From positions 1-42,727 of the forward strand of contig RFSE01000032.1 in assembly GCA_009924135.1 (NCBI GenBank): DNA of 42,727 bases, written 5' to 3'. This document shows, in pieces, positions 35,137 to 42,727 of this stretch (positions are counted from its first letter, which is position 1; each line of letters begins with the position of its first letter). This stretch comes from Pseudomonadota bacterium. Its GTDB lineage: Bacteria > Verrucomicrobiota > Verrucomicrobiia > Limisphaerales > SXTU01. Both the position numbers and the translations under genes were made by a program. Under the pieces are notes generated by a model. That model saw only the letters and a list, made by a program, of their open reading frames with translations. It had not been told where the DNA came from and searched no databases.

Positions 35137-35910
35137 ATGAATGCCGGCATGGACAATCAGCTGGTTCAAAAGCACGCCCCGCGAATATGGTTATTGCTGG
35201 CACTCATTGCCTCAGTGCTGGCCTATATCCTCGCGGACTTTCTTGAGCGGCTAGCGTATGGATTAGCGCCTTCCCTGCCAGCTGAGGTCCAACTCCTGAT
35301 TATCACTGCGGGATATGTTGGGTTCGTCGTTCCCGTAGTTTTCGGAATCACAGCCTGGCAATCCCGGTGGAAACGGGGCCCGACAAGCCGCCGGGCAATC
35401 ATTGGCGGGTTCGTAGGTCTGGCTGTATTCGGACTTGCCACACTCGCCGTCCCGGGATTTTTCCTCGATAGAATGGCACCCCGGCTGCCGTGGGAAATCC
35501 GTACCATCCTCAAGCGATGTGACGCGTTGGAACTCCTTTCGATCAGTCCCAATCGCAACTCTGCTGCATCCAATTCGGCTCCAGTAGCAGCCAGCTTTGA
35601 AGGCTATCCGGTACTGGGGCGCTTGACCTTGACAGACCCAGATGCCTGCCACACTACGGTTTCCGCGTTGCTCACCAGTATCGATCACGCAACGTTCGTA
35701 GAATTCGGGTGCTTTAACCCACGTCACGCCATGCGCGCCCGGCGCGGCACTGAAACAGTGGACTTACTCATCTGCTATGAATGCAACAGTGTGGTGGTTT
35801 TGCATGGGAAGGAGACGCTTAAGGTCAAAGTGTCACTGAGTTCAAAAGCCGTGCTGAACAAGTTATTGACCGATGCCGGAATCCCGCTGGCCCCTTCAAA
35901 ACACGAATGA
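35137..35910 (+). CDS. Unknown membrane protein with three N-terminal helices
   Basis: A 257-aa protein of unknown family. Three membrane segments lie at about 17-37 (IWLLLALIASVLAYILADF), 50-70 (EVQLLIITAGYVGFVVPVVFG) and 85-105 (AIIGGFVGLAVFGLATLAV). The C-terminal half (about 110-257) is soluble, with VDLLICYECNSVVVLHG, which may form a small beta-sheet. The CYEC pair is the only notable motif. The start is uncertain: ATG 35137 has GGAG almost touching it, while ATG 35149 has the same GGAG 13 bases upstream. Base composition is clearly less GC-rich than in the neighbours, so it may be a recent arrival. It may be co-transcribed with the small gene upstream. Confidence 0.7.
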   Translation: MNAGMDNQLVQKHAPRIWLLLALIASVLAYILADFLERLAYGLAPSLPAEVQLLIITAGYVGFVVPVVFGITAWQSRWKRGPTSRRAIIGGFVGLAVFGLATLAVPGFFLDRMAPRLPWEIRTILKRCDALELLSISPNRNSAASNSAPVAASFEGYPVLGRLTLTDPDACHTTVSALLTSIDHATFVEFGCFNPRHAMRARRGTETVDLLICYECNSVVVLHGKETLKVKVSLSSKAVLNKLLTDAGIPLAPSKHE

Positions 35911-35987
35911 GTCTGCCCTCTGTCAGCCACGGCAAGCACCCGGTGAAAGCCCCCTATTCACCGCACTCCAACAGCACACGCGCCCCA

Positions 35988-36015
35988 ACCTGAAACCTGC
36001 CCCCTGAAACCTTGA
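35988..36015. repeat. Heptanucleotide array at the mnmE start
   Basis: Four degenerate 7-base units: ACCTGAA, ACCTGCC, CCCTGAA, ACCTTGA, followed by ACCTT. The TTG start of mnmE (36012-36014) lies in the fourth unit. The last unit is a rotation of the CCTTGAA unit at 33674. Confidence 0.75.
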
Positions 36016-37424
36016 ACCTTATTTCCGACACCATCGCCGCGATCGCCACGCCGCTCGGAGAAGGTGGGCTCGCAGTCCTGCGCGTCTCCGGGCCACAGGC
36101 CCTGGCCGTGGCGGACACGGTGTTTGTTCCGGTGGGCAAGACTTCGCTGACACCGTCCGCTGCCGCGTCGCATACGATTCATTACGGGCGCATCGAACGA
36201 GACGGGCGGTTCGTGGACGAGGTGCTGGTGTCGGTGCTGCGCGCGCCGCGCACCTTCACGCGCGAGGACACCGTGGAGATTTCCTGCCACGGCGGTTTGC
36301 TCCCCGCCAAGCTCGTGCTGGATTCGCTCCTCGCCGCCGGCGCGCGACCGGCCGGGCCGGGCGAGTTCACCCAGCGCGCCTTCCTCAATGGCCGCCTGGA
36401 CCTCGCGCAGGCCGAGGCTGTCGCCGATCTCATCCACGCCCGCACTGAACTGGCGCTCGCAGCGGCGGGCGAACAGCTCGCCGGCAAGCTCTCCCAGCGC
36501 ATCAACCAGCTCCGCGACGACCTCGTGAAGACGCTCGCGCACATCGAAGCGCACATTGATTTCCCGGACGAGGACATCGCGCCGGACACGCGCGGACAGT
36601 TGCTCGCGCGCTTGGAGCGCGGCGTCGCGTTCATGGACGAACTGCTCCGCACCGCTGACGAGGGCCAGATCCTCCGGCGCGGCATCCGCGCCGCGATCAT
36701 CGGCCGGCCCAACGCCGGAAAGTCCTCCCTCCTCAACCAGCTCCTCGGCCACGACCGCGCCATCGTCTCGCCCATCGCCGGCACCACGCGCGACACCATT
36801 GAGGAGACGGCAAACATCCGCGGCCTGCCAGTGGTGTTTGTGGACACCGCCGGCCTGCGCGAGTCCGGCGACTCGATCGAACTCGAAGGCATCCGCCGCA
36901 CGCGCGCGATGGTGGCCAAGGCCGAACTGGTCCTGCACGTGCTCGACGCGAGCGAGCCGGTGTCAGCGGAGGACGAGCAGTTCCTGGCCGAGTTTGCCGG
37001 GAAGAAACGCATCGTGGTGTGGAACAAGGCGGATTTGCTGGAGCGCCGGTCTCCGACCCGGGGCGAACCATCCGCGCCATCAGAAGAACGCGCCGGGTCG
37101 GAGACCGGCGCTCCGGTGGCCGTCTCCTGCCTCACCGGCGCGGGCTTCGAAGCGCTCAAGGACGCCATCAAGCAAACCATCTGGGCCGGCGAAATCCGGG
37201 CGGAGATGTTGCAGGTGATGATCAACTCGCGGCATCAGGATGCCCTGCAACGCGCCCGCGCCGCCACCGTCCGCACGCACGACGCCCTGGCGGCCAACGC
37301 CACGCTCGAACTCGTCGCCCTGGACCTGCGCATCGCCGTTCACGCCGTCGGCGAGATCGTCGGCAAGACCACGACCGAGGACCTGCTCGATTCGATCTTC
37401 AGCCAGTTCTGTATCGGAAAATGA
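36012..37424 (+). CDS. mnmE: tRNA modification GTPase MnmE (TrmE)
   Basis: A 470-aa GTPase that, with MnmG, modifies U34 of certain tRNAs to cmnm5U or its derivatives. The N-terminal formyl-THF-binding part begins SDTIAAIATPLGEGGLAVLRVSG. The helical domain surrounds the G domain, which has G1 GRPNAGKSS (about 231-239), G3 DTAGLRE and G4 NKAD (338-341). It ends FCIGK, with the conserved Cys467 near the C-terminus. Only a TTG start fits the family N-terminus, and it lies within a heptamer array with no clear ribosome site. Residues 344-368 are encoded by an in-frame palindromic insertion (see repeat), between G4 and the G5 VSCLTG. The length is near normal (454 in E. coli) only after allowing for this insert. 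MnmG is not in the window. Confidence 0.96.
   Translation: MNLISDTIAAIATPLGEGGLAVLRVSGPQALAVADTVFVPVGKTSLTPSAAASHTIHYGRIERDGRFVDEVLVSVLRAPRTFTREDTVEISCHGGLLPAKLVLDSLLAAGARPAGPGEFTQRAFLNGRLDLAQAEAVADLIHARTELALAAAGEQLAGKLSQRINQLRDDLVKTLAHIEAHIDFPDEDIAPDTRGQLLARLERGVAFMDELLRTADEGQILRRGIRAAIIGRPNAGKSSLLNQLLGHDRAIVSPIAGTTRDTIEETANIRGLPVVFVDTAGLRESGDSIELEGIRRTRAMVAKAELVLHVLDASEPVSAEDEQFLAEFAGKKRIVVWNKADLLERRSPTRGEPSAPSEERAGSETGAPVAVSCLTGAGFEALKDAIKQTIWAGEIRAEMLQVMINSRHQDALQRARAATVRTHDALAANATLELVALDLRIAVHAVGEIVGKTTTEDLLDSIFSQFCIGK
37040..37114. repeat. In-frame palindromic insertion in mnmE
   Basis: Perfect 22-bp inverted arms at 37040-37061 and 37093-37114 (ending GGAGCGCCGG... and its complement) around a 31-base loop; total 75 bases, exactly 25 codons. 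It encodes a polar segment (ERRSP...ETGAP) after the NKAD motif. The pattern matches the in-frame palindromic elements known from Rickettsia. Confidence 0.85.
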
Positions 37425-37596
37425 AGCGAATCCGGAGGCAGGATTGCACCCAGTTTCTTGCAAGCGTTCCGCCGAAGGTGCTTTGGATTATCTCAATGTG
37501 AAGCAACCGGGGAGAACCATTTCAACTGCGGGCACACTCCGCTGTCGCGTTGGCCCGTACATGGCAGTAACGGCTGGGAGGCGGGGAAGGAGGTTG

Positions 37597-37789
37597 GACG
37601 CATCTTGGCACTGCCCCCGGAGCGCGGCTGTGTCCCGCTCGGCGCGGGATCAGCCGCAGCAACATTAGAGCGCCGAGCGGGGGCTGAACTCCGCAACGCC
37701 TCCGCACAGGCGCAGCCGCTGCGGCTGGTCTCCGCGACACAGCCGCGCTACGGAAAATTTCGCCCCTCGGGGGCAGTGTCGAGATGCGC
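37597..37789. repeat. Dispersed palindromic element, full copy
   Basis: Its ends are related in inverted orientation: GCATCTTGGCACTGCCCCC and AGCGCGGCTGTGTC on the left mirror GGGGGCAGTGTCGAGATGC and GACACAGCCGCGCT on the right. A second, truncated copy in opposite orientation is at 26793-26948. The gap 37425-38000 holds this element; the remaining parts show no gene I can defend. Confidence 0.75.
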
Positions 37790-38000
37790 CCAATGGATGG
37801 GGTTTCTCAATCAAATTTGCGGGAGTTAAGAAAGTGGGGTAAGTTGCCATGTCAGGAGCCACGCGGCTGTTCCCGAGCCGCAGCGGTGCCGGTTGGTTCC
37901 GGCAAAAGGGTGACGCCCCCGCCTTGGTCGCACATCGCAAGTAACCATCGCGTCGGTCCGGCGTCGTTTGTAGAGTGAAGACGATGATCGTATGCCTGCC

Positions 38001-40622
38001 ATGAAATCCCTGTTCTGGACGCTACTGCTTTCGTTCGGCCTGGCTTCACGTGCGCTGGCGCAGCAACCGGCCGCCGCGAAACCGGCGGAGCGCACGCCTT
38101 CGGCTGAACAACTGGCCTTCTTCGAGGCCAAAATCCGGCCGGTGCTGGTGGAAAAGTGTTACAAGTGCCACGCGACGGGCGAGGGGCACAGGGTGAAGGG
38201 GGGGCTGGCGCTCGATTCCCGCGAAGGGGCGCGTCAGGGCGGCGACACCGGGCCGGCGGTCGTGCCGGGGGACGTGAAGAAGTCCCTGTTGCTCGAAGCC
38301 ATCCGTTACACCACCAAGGACTTGCAGATGCCGCCGGAGAAGGAGGGCGGCAAGCTCTCTGACTCGGTTATCCTCGATTTCGAACGCTGGATTCAGACCG
38401 GCGCGGCCGACCCGCGCTCGGGCGGTACGTTGGTTAAGAAGGAATATGATGGGGCCAAGGCCCGGGATCACTGGGCTTACCAACTGCCCAAAGCCGCACC
38501 GGTGCCGGAGGTGAACAATGCCGCCTGGCCCAAGAGTGACCTGGACCGCTTTGTCCTCGCGAACCTGGAGGCCAAGGGCCTCGCGCCGGTCGCCGATGCC
38601 GACAAACTCACGCTGTTGCGGCGCGTTTACTTCGACCTGATCGGGCTGCCGCCGACCTTCGAGGAAATCACGACGTTCCTCGATGACAAGTCCGCCAGTC
38701 CGCTGGCGAAGGTCGTGGATCAGTTGCTTGCGTCGCCGCAGTTCGGCGAACGCTGGGGGCGTCATTGGCTGGATGTGGCGCGCTACGCGGAGTCCACCGG
38801 CAAGGACGTGAACACGGCCTATCCGCATGCGTGGCGGTATCGCGATTATGTCATTGCCGCCTTCAACGCGGACAAGCCGTACGACCGTTTTGTGCGCGAG
38901 CAGGTTGCGGGTGACCTGCTGCCTTCCACTTCCGACAAGCAACGCGCCGAGCAGCTCGTGGCCACGGGCTTTCTGGCGCTGGGCACCAAGAGCGTCAACG
39001 AGATGAACGCGAAGCAGTTCTTTCTCGATGTCGCGGACGAGCAGATTGACACGCTTTCACAGGCGTTCCTCGGCACTACCATTGCCTGCGCGCGTTGCCA
39101 CGACCACAAGTTCGATCCCATTTCGCAGAAGGAGTATTACGCTCTCGCCGGCATCTTCACCTCCACCGAGACGCGTTACGGCACGGCGCAGGGCGTGCAG
39201 AACCGTCATCCCACCGAGCTCTGGGAGCTGCCCAAAGGCGCGCATGCCCCGACGTTGAACCGCACAATGACCAGCGAGGAACGCAAGCGCGCTGAAACGG
39301 ACCTCGCGAAGAAACGCGAGGAGCTGCGCGGCGCGCTGGCCGGGATGTTCGGCGCGAAGGGCAAGGGCCCACAAGACAACGATGGTCGCAAGCTGGTGGA
39401 CCGGCTACGCCTGTTGTTCGAGACTGGCCAGCTCGATGTGCGGCTCAAGCAGTACGACGCCTCCACCGGCGAGGAAAAGGCCTTGGCCATGGGCGTCGCG
39501 GACCTGCCTGCCACGCGGGCGGCGGGGATGACCGGGGGCTTCCGCCGGTTCGCCGAGGGGCGGCTCTTCGGCATTCGTCCGCCGGAATTCGCCGCGATTG
39601 GTGATCTGCCACTCTACACGCGAGGCGATGTGGAGAAGCCCGCTGACCGGGTGCCGCGCGCTTTTCCTGCCGCCCTCACGCATGGCGCGCCGCCCCGCAT
39701 TCCCAGCGCGGTTAGCGGGCGTCGCGAACTGGCCGAATGGCTCACCTCCTCCGGGAATCCCCTGCTTGCCCGCGTCTATGTGAACCGCGTCTGGGGCTGG
39801 CTCTTCGGGCAGGGCATCGTGGATTCGCCGGATAACTTCGGCACCACCGGGGTTAAACCGAGCAACCAGGGCTTGCTCGACACGTTGGCCGTTCGTTTCA
39901 TGGCGCAAGGCTGGAGCACCAAGCAGTTGGTGCGCGAAATCGTGTTGAGCCACTCCTATCAGTTGTCCTCCACTCACGACGAAAAGAACCACGTCGCCGA
40001 TCCCGAGAACGCGTGGAACTGGCGCATGTCGCCGCGCCGGCTCGACGCCGAGGGCATCCGCGACGCCATGTTGCATGTCTCAGGCCGCTTGAGCCTCCAA
40101 CCGCCAGTCGGCTCCGTGGTGCTGACCATGGGCGATCTGCCGATTGACGGGCCGAATATCGCCGGCATCCGCGAGGCGCAGCTCAATGCGGACTCCACCC
40201 ATCGGTCCGTGTATCTGCCTATCGTGCGGGACAAAGTGCCGGACGTCCTGGCTCTCTTCGACTTTGCGGAGCCGAGCCTCGTCACCGGCAAGCGCGAGAG
40301 CACAAGTGTCCCCGCGCAGGCGCTCTTTCTCCTCAACAGCGAATTCGTCGCCGACCAGGCCGGATCGGTGGCGACGCGGCTCCTGCGCTGGAAGCCACAA
40401 GGAGTGAGCCCCGACGAAGCAACGCAGCTCAAGGAACGTGTGAACGTCGCCTACTGGCTGGCCTACACGCGCCCGCCAAAAGCGAGCGAGCAAGCTGCGG
40501 CAGCCGGATTCTTCAGCAAGTTCCTCGAAGGCAAACCGGCCACGCCCGCCCTCCAGGCCGCCGCCTGGACCAGCTATTGCCGCGCCTTGTTCGCCAGCGC
40601 CGAGTTCAGGCAATTGAACTGA
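38001..40622 (+). CDS. PSD1 cytochrome protein (DUF1549/DUF1553)
   Basis: An 873-aa exported protein. The signal peptide is MKSLFWTLLLSFGLASRALA. A planctomycete-cytochrome domain carries CYKCH (53-57) with GGLALDSREGARQGGDTGPAVVPG. DUF1549 begins WPKSDLDRFVLANLEAKGL and includes LLRRVYFDLIGLPPT, a second CxxCH at 363-367 (CARCHDHKFDPI), and EYYALAGIFTST. DUF1553 (about 580-840) begins GRRELAEWLTSSGNPLLARVYVNRVWGWLFGQGIV. ATG 38001 is preferred, though ATG 37992 is possible. This is the usual partner of DUF1501, whose gene follows after the duplicated segment. The pair is thought to serve surface or periplasmic polymer handling in PVC bacteria, but no activity is proven. Both heme motifs appear intact. 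Confidence 0.92.
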   Translation: MKSLFWTLLLSFGLASRALAQQPAAAKPAERTPSAEQLAFFEAKIRPVLVEKCYKCHATGEGHRVKGGLALDSREGARQGGDTGPAVVPGDVKKSLLLEAIRYTTKDLQMPPEKEGGKLSDSVILDFERWIQTGAADPRSGGTLVKKEYDGAKARDHWAYQLPKAAPVPEVNNAAWPKSDLDRFVLANLEAKGLAPVADADKLTLLRRVYFDLIGLPPTFEEITTFLDDKSASPLAKVVDQLLASPQFGERWGRHWLDVARYAESTGKDVNTAYPHAWRYRDYVIAAFNADKPYDRFVREQVAGDLLPSTSDKQRAEQLVATGFLALGTKSVNEMNAKQFFLDVADEQIDTLSQAFLGTTIACARCHDHKFDPISQKEYYALAGIFTSTETRYGTAQGVQNRHPTELWELPKGAHAPTLNRTMTSEERKRAETDLAKKREELRGALAGMFGAKGKGPQDNDGRKLVDRLRLLFETGQLDVRLKQYDASTGEEKALAMGVADLPATRAAGMTGGFRRFAEGRLFGIRPPEFAAIGDLPLYTRGDVEKPADRVPRAFPAALTHGAPPRIPSAVSGRRELAEWLTSSGNPLLARVYVNRVWGWLFGQGIVDSPDNFGTTGVKPSNQGLLDTLAVRFMAQGWSTKQLVREIVLSHSYQLSSTHDEKNHVADPENAWNWRMSPRRLDAEGIRDAMLHVSGRLSLQPPVGSVVLTMGDLPIDGPNIAGIREAQLNADSTHRSVYLPIVRDKVPDVLALFDFAEPSLVTGKRESTSVPAQALFLLNSEFVADQAGSVATRLLRWKPQGVSPDEATQLKERVNVAYWLAYTRPPKASEQAAAAGFFSKFLEGKPATPALQAAAWTSYCRALFASAEFRQLN

Positions 40623-40625
40623 ATA

Positions 40626-40772
40626 TTTTAGCCACAGATTTGCACAAATGAAACACAGATTGGGAATGAATCAGGAAAGCAGGAAGGCCGGAAGAGCATC
40701 CAGCCGATCAGTTTCCTGCGTTCCTGACTTCCTGATGATCCCATCTGTGTTTCATCTGTGTGTACCCTGGCC
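40626..40772. repeat. Palindromic repeat, AGCCACRGATG family (copy B)
   Basis: Left end TTTTAGCCACAGATTTGCAC; right end ATCTGTGTTTCATCTGTGTG, which is decayed beyond that point (TACCCTGGCC instead of CATCTGTGGC). The middle has period-8 runs of GAAAGCAG/TTTCCTGC type. It is in the first unit of the tandem duplication. Confidence 0.75.
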
Positions 40773-40788
40773 AAACTGCATTCTCCTT

Positions 40789-40902
40789 ATGAGTTTTCCC
40801 CCGCTTTTTTTGTCCCGCCGCGCTGCGCTGTCCTCTGTTTCCTGCGGCTTTGGCTATCTCGCCTTTGCTGGCTTGGCGGCGCGGGCTGCCTCAGTCAGTT
40901 GA
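40789..40902 (+). pseudogene. Orphan Tat-leader fragment of the DUF1501 gene
   Basis: A 37-aa reading frame that begins MSFPPLFLSRRAALSSVSCG and ends in ARAASVS. It copies the first 34 or so residues of the DUF1501 protein at 41076, twin-arginine signal included, and stops where the tandem unit joins the next one. If translated it would give an exported leader with no mature protein. It is most simply a duplication remnant. Confidence 0.85.
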
Positions 40903-40910
40903 ACTGAATG

Positions 40911-41062
40911 TTTTAGCCACAGATTTGCACAGATGAAACACAGATTGGAAATGAATCAAGAAAGCAGGAAGGCCGGAAGAGTATCCAGCCAGTCAGTTTC
41001 CTGCTTTCCTGCCTTCCTGATGATCCCATCTGTGTTTCATCTGTGTGCATCTGTGGCTAAAA
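40911..41062. repeat. Palindromic repeat, AGCCACRGATG family (copy C)
   Basis: A 152-bp inverted repeat with nearly complementary ends: TTTTAGCCACAGATTTGCAC on the left and GCATCTGTGGCTAAAA on the right, with inner arms ATGAAACACAGAT/ATCTGTGTTTCAT. The stem is interrupted by period-8 segments (TTTCCTGC TTTCCTGC CTTCCTGA). It lies directly upstream of the DUF1501 ATG. Confidence 0.85.
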
Positions 41063-41075
41063 CTGTTTTCAGATT

Positions 41076-42443
41076 ATGAGTTTTCCCCCGCATTTCCTGT
41101 CCCGCCGCGCTGCGCTCTCTTCTGTTTCCTGCGGTTTTGGCTATCTCGCCTTTGCTGGTCTGGCGGCTCGGGCTGCCGGGAATGATAAACCGCTCGCGCC
41201 GAAGCAGCCGCATTTTACGCCGCGCGCCAAGCGCGTGATCTTTCTGTGCATGAGTGGCGGGCCGTCGCATGTGGATACATTCGACTACAAGCCCCGCCTC
41301 ATTGCCGATGCCGGCAAACCCGGCACCCGCCCGGGAAGCATCTGGCTCGCCCCCAAGTCGCCGTTCAAGCAACGCGGGCAAAGCGGGCTGTGGATTTCTG
41401 ATTTCTTTCCAAACGTTGCTAAGCATGCCGACGAACTCGCCCTGATACGATCCATGCAGACGGATTTGCCCGCGCATCCGCAGGCCTTCCTGCGACTGCA
41501 TACCGGCACTTCCCAGTTCGTGCGACCGTCGCTCGGAGCCTGGGCCACCTACGGACTCGGCACGGAGAACGAGAACTTGCCGGGCTTCATCACCATCGCC
41601 CCGCCGAACAACACCGGTGGCGCGCAGAATTACGGCAGCGCTTTTCTTCCGTCGATCTATCAGGGCACGCGCATCGGGGTCGGCAGCCGGCCCATTGCCG
41701 GGGCGGAGGTGAAGAATCTTCGTGCTCCCGGCAGTGCCGCTGCTCAACGCCTCGAACTTGACCTCATCCAGACGCTCAACCGCGAGGCGCAGAGCCGCGA
41801 TCCCTACAACGCCGAGATCGAGGGCGTGATCGAGAGCTACGAACTCGCCTACAAGATGCAAAGCCAGATGCCGGCCGTACTGGACCTGGCTAAAGAGAGT
41901 GCCGCCACCAAGCAGCTCTACGGCGTGGGGGATCGCGACACCGACGACTTCGGACGCAAGTGTCTTATGGCCCGCCGCTTCATCGAGGCCGGCGTGCGCT
42001 TCGTCGAAGTGGGCAGCGGCAACTGGGATCATCATTTTAACCTCTCGGGCGCGCTCACCCGCACCTCGACCAGCGTGGACAAACCCATCGCCGGCCTCCT
42101 CACCGATCTCAAGGAACGCGGCCTGTTGAAGGATACCCTGGTCATCTGGGGCGGCGAGTTCGGACGCACGCCTTACGCGCAGGGTGACGATGGCCGGGAT
42201 CACAACAACAAGGGCTACACCCTCTGGCTGGCCGGCGGCGGAGTGAAAGGCGGAACCAGTTACGGCTCGACCGACGACCATGGGTTCGAAGCCGTGCAGG
42301 ACAAGGTCAATCTCCCGGACCTCCATGCCACGATCCTTCACCTGCTCGGGCTGGACCATGAGAAACTCACCTTTCGCTACGCCGGGCGCGACTTCCGCCT
42401 GACGGACGTGAAGGGCGAAGTGGTCAAGAGAGTCCTGGCATAA
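41076..42443 (+). CDS. DUF1501 protein, Tat-exported (partner of PSD1)
   Basis: A 455-aa DUF1501 protein with a twin-arginine signal (SRRAALSSVSCGFGYLAFAGLAARA, about 9-33). The fold motifs are MSGGPSHVDTFDYKPRL (metal-site strand), GVRFVEVGSGNWDHHFNL, DTLVIWGGEFGRTPYAQGDDGRDHNNKGYTLWLAGGGVKGGTSYGSTDDHG and DLHATILHLLGLDHEKLTF. These are closer to the sulfatase/alkaline-phosphatase pattern than those of the orphan DUF1501 at 13603. It follows the PSD1 gene in the same direction, the standard pair, but a 453-base gap filled by repeats now separates them. The gap might separate their expression or add a new promoter. Confidence 0.93.
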   Translation: MSFPPHFLSRRAALSSVSCGFGYLAFAGLAARAAGNDKPLAPKQPHFTPRAKRVIFLCMSGGPSHVDTFDYKPRLIADAGKPGTRPGSIWLAPKSPFKQRGQSGLWISDFFPNVAKHADELALIRSMQTDLPAHPQAFLRLHTGTSQFVRPSLGAWATYGLGTENENLPGFITIAPPNNTGGAQNYGSAFLPSIYQGTRIGVGSRPIAGAEVKNLRAPGSAAAQRLELDLIQTLNREAQSRDPYNAEIEGVIESYELAYKMQSQMPAVLDLAKESAATKQLYGVGDRDTDDFGRKCLMARRFIEAGVRFVEVGSGNWDHHFNLSGALTRTSTSVDKPIAGLLTDLKERGLLKDTLVIWGGEFGRTPYAQGDDGRDHNNKGYTLWLAGGGVKGGTSYGSTDDHGFEAVQDKVNLPDLHATILHLLGLDHEKLTFRYAGRDFRLTDVKGEVVKRVLA

Positions 42444-42449
42444 GGCAAA

Positions 42450-42478
42450 CAGCCGGCGTCCTCGCGGAGCACCGGCTG
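42450..42478. terminator. Bidirectional terminator-like hairpin
   Basis: CAGCCGG (42450-42456) and CCGGCTG (42472-42478) pair around a 15-base loop that contains its own short stem. It lies 7 bases after the DUF1501 stop and 23 bases from the end of the convergent gene. Only short T-rich runs follow (GGTTGGTT), so termination strength is uncertain. Confidence 0.5.
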
Positions 42479-42501
42479 GTTGGTTAAGTAAGAGTAAAGG
42501 C

Positions 42502-42727
42502 CTAGAACTTCCAGCCCGTGCCAATCTGGGCGTGGGCAGAGGTGTAGTTTTCACCCAGGTCGGCGTACAGGCCGAGCTTCATGTAGCCGCCTTTTTTATT
42601 GGGGGCGTCAGCCTTGCCCAGAAAGCGGTAGCAGCCCGTCAAAAAACGCCCCGTTTCAGAATTTGACTTCCGTTTTCGCCGCCGCGCCACGGAGGCGCCC
42701 GCAAACTTTCCTGAAGCGCCCCGAACA
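42502..42727 (-). CDS. C-terminal end of an unidentified gene (cut by window edge)
   Basis: The frame is open to the right edge and ends at 42502. The last 30 or so residues (GGYMKLGLYADLGENYTSAHAQIGTGWKF) alternate polar and hydrophobic residues and finish with Phe, as in the last strand of outer-membrane beta-barrels. The part upstream of about residue 25 from the edge (RRRKRKSNS) is oddly basic, so a frameshift or an element may lie there. A full gene of about this kind cannot be confirmed. Confidence 0.4.
   Translation of the reverse strand, partial: VRGASGKFAGASVARRRKRKSNSETGRFLTGCYRFLGKADAPNKKGGYMKLGLYADLGENYTSAHAQIGTGWKF

Larger units (their letters stand above)
40613..41182. repeat. 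Imperfect tandem duplication of about 285 bp
   Basis: 40613-40893 and 40899-41182 are about 90% identical. Each runs from the last codons of the PSD1 gene (AATTGAACTGAAT or AGTTGAACTGAAT) through a palindromic element to the start of the DUF1501 coding region. The offset is 285-287 bases. The first copy holds an abortive gene start, the second the true DUF1501 start. Confidence 0.9.

Noticed and set aside
37425..37596. Short frames after mnmE (for example 37458-37829)
   Set aside because: They run through the palindromic element and have no domain, start site or codon support.

Overview
The window looks like a chromosomal stretch of a GC-rich, Gram-negative PVC-superphylum bacterium, most probably Verrucomicrobiota (Pedosphaera/Limisphaerales-like). 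The reasons are a long-N-terminal-helix pseudopilin with the signature [18 protein letters not shown], five genes of the planctomycete-cytochrome/DUF1501/DUF1549-1553/DUF1552/DUF1592 families, a bacterial SUI1/eIF1-like protein, and many short palindromic repeats. No 16S rRNA gene is present, so the placement is an inference.

Layout. (1) 105-9635: a metal-efflux locus. A leftward histidine kinase and NtrC-type sigma-54 activator stand back to back with a rightward operon: stand-alone receiver protein, then an outer-membrane factor, an adaptor and a CzcA-type RND pump. The gap between them holds a very good -24/-12 promoter and, about 95-110 bases upstream of it, a near-perfect palindrome. This suggests direct sigma-54 control of a heavy-metal RND pump. 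(2) 9795-13513: a secreted lactonase-fold protein, a secreted alpha/beta hydrolase, a repeat-filled gap, a pseudopilin and a SUI1 protein. (3) 13603-26724: genes for secreted or surface PVC proteins: a DUF1501 protein, an amidohydrolase, and two DUF1592 cytochrome/DUF1552 pairs that converge on each other. The first pair is split by a MazEF-like toxin-antitoxin module. (4) 27080-37424: tRNA-Arg(CCU); a leftward operon of a GlcNAc-kinase-like/MurQ fusion, a giant cytochrome/beta-propeller protein and a DPP-IV-like peptidase; two small unknowns; and the tRNA-modification GTPase MnmE. (5) 38001-42727: a DUF1549/DUF1553 (PSD1) cytochrome and its DUF1501 partner, separated by a tandem duplication, then the end of a leftward gene cut by the window edge.

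The least expected feature is the repeat content. Six arrays of four 7-nt units, with five different unit sequences, lie between 33674 and 36015. Three are inside the kinase/MurQ reading frame and one contains the mnmE start codon. A separate 75-nt palindrome is inserted in frame into the G domain of mnmE. Two copies of a larger palindromic element lie in opposite orientation around 11 kb, and a 285-bp tandem duplication has left an orphan Tat leader. These resemble Rickettsia palindromic elements and bacterial heptanucleotide repeats, and they appear able to alter reading frames.

All functions are read from motifs and context by eye. No database search was run, and start sites are argued case by case.
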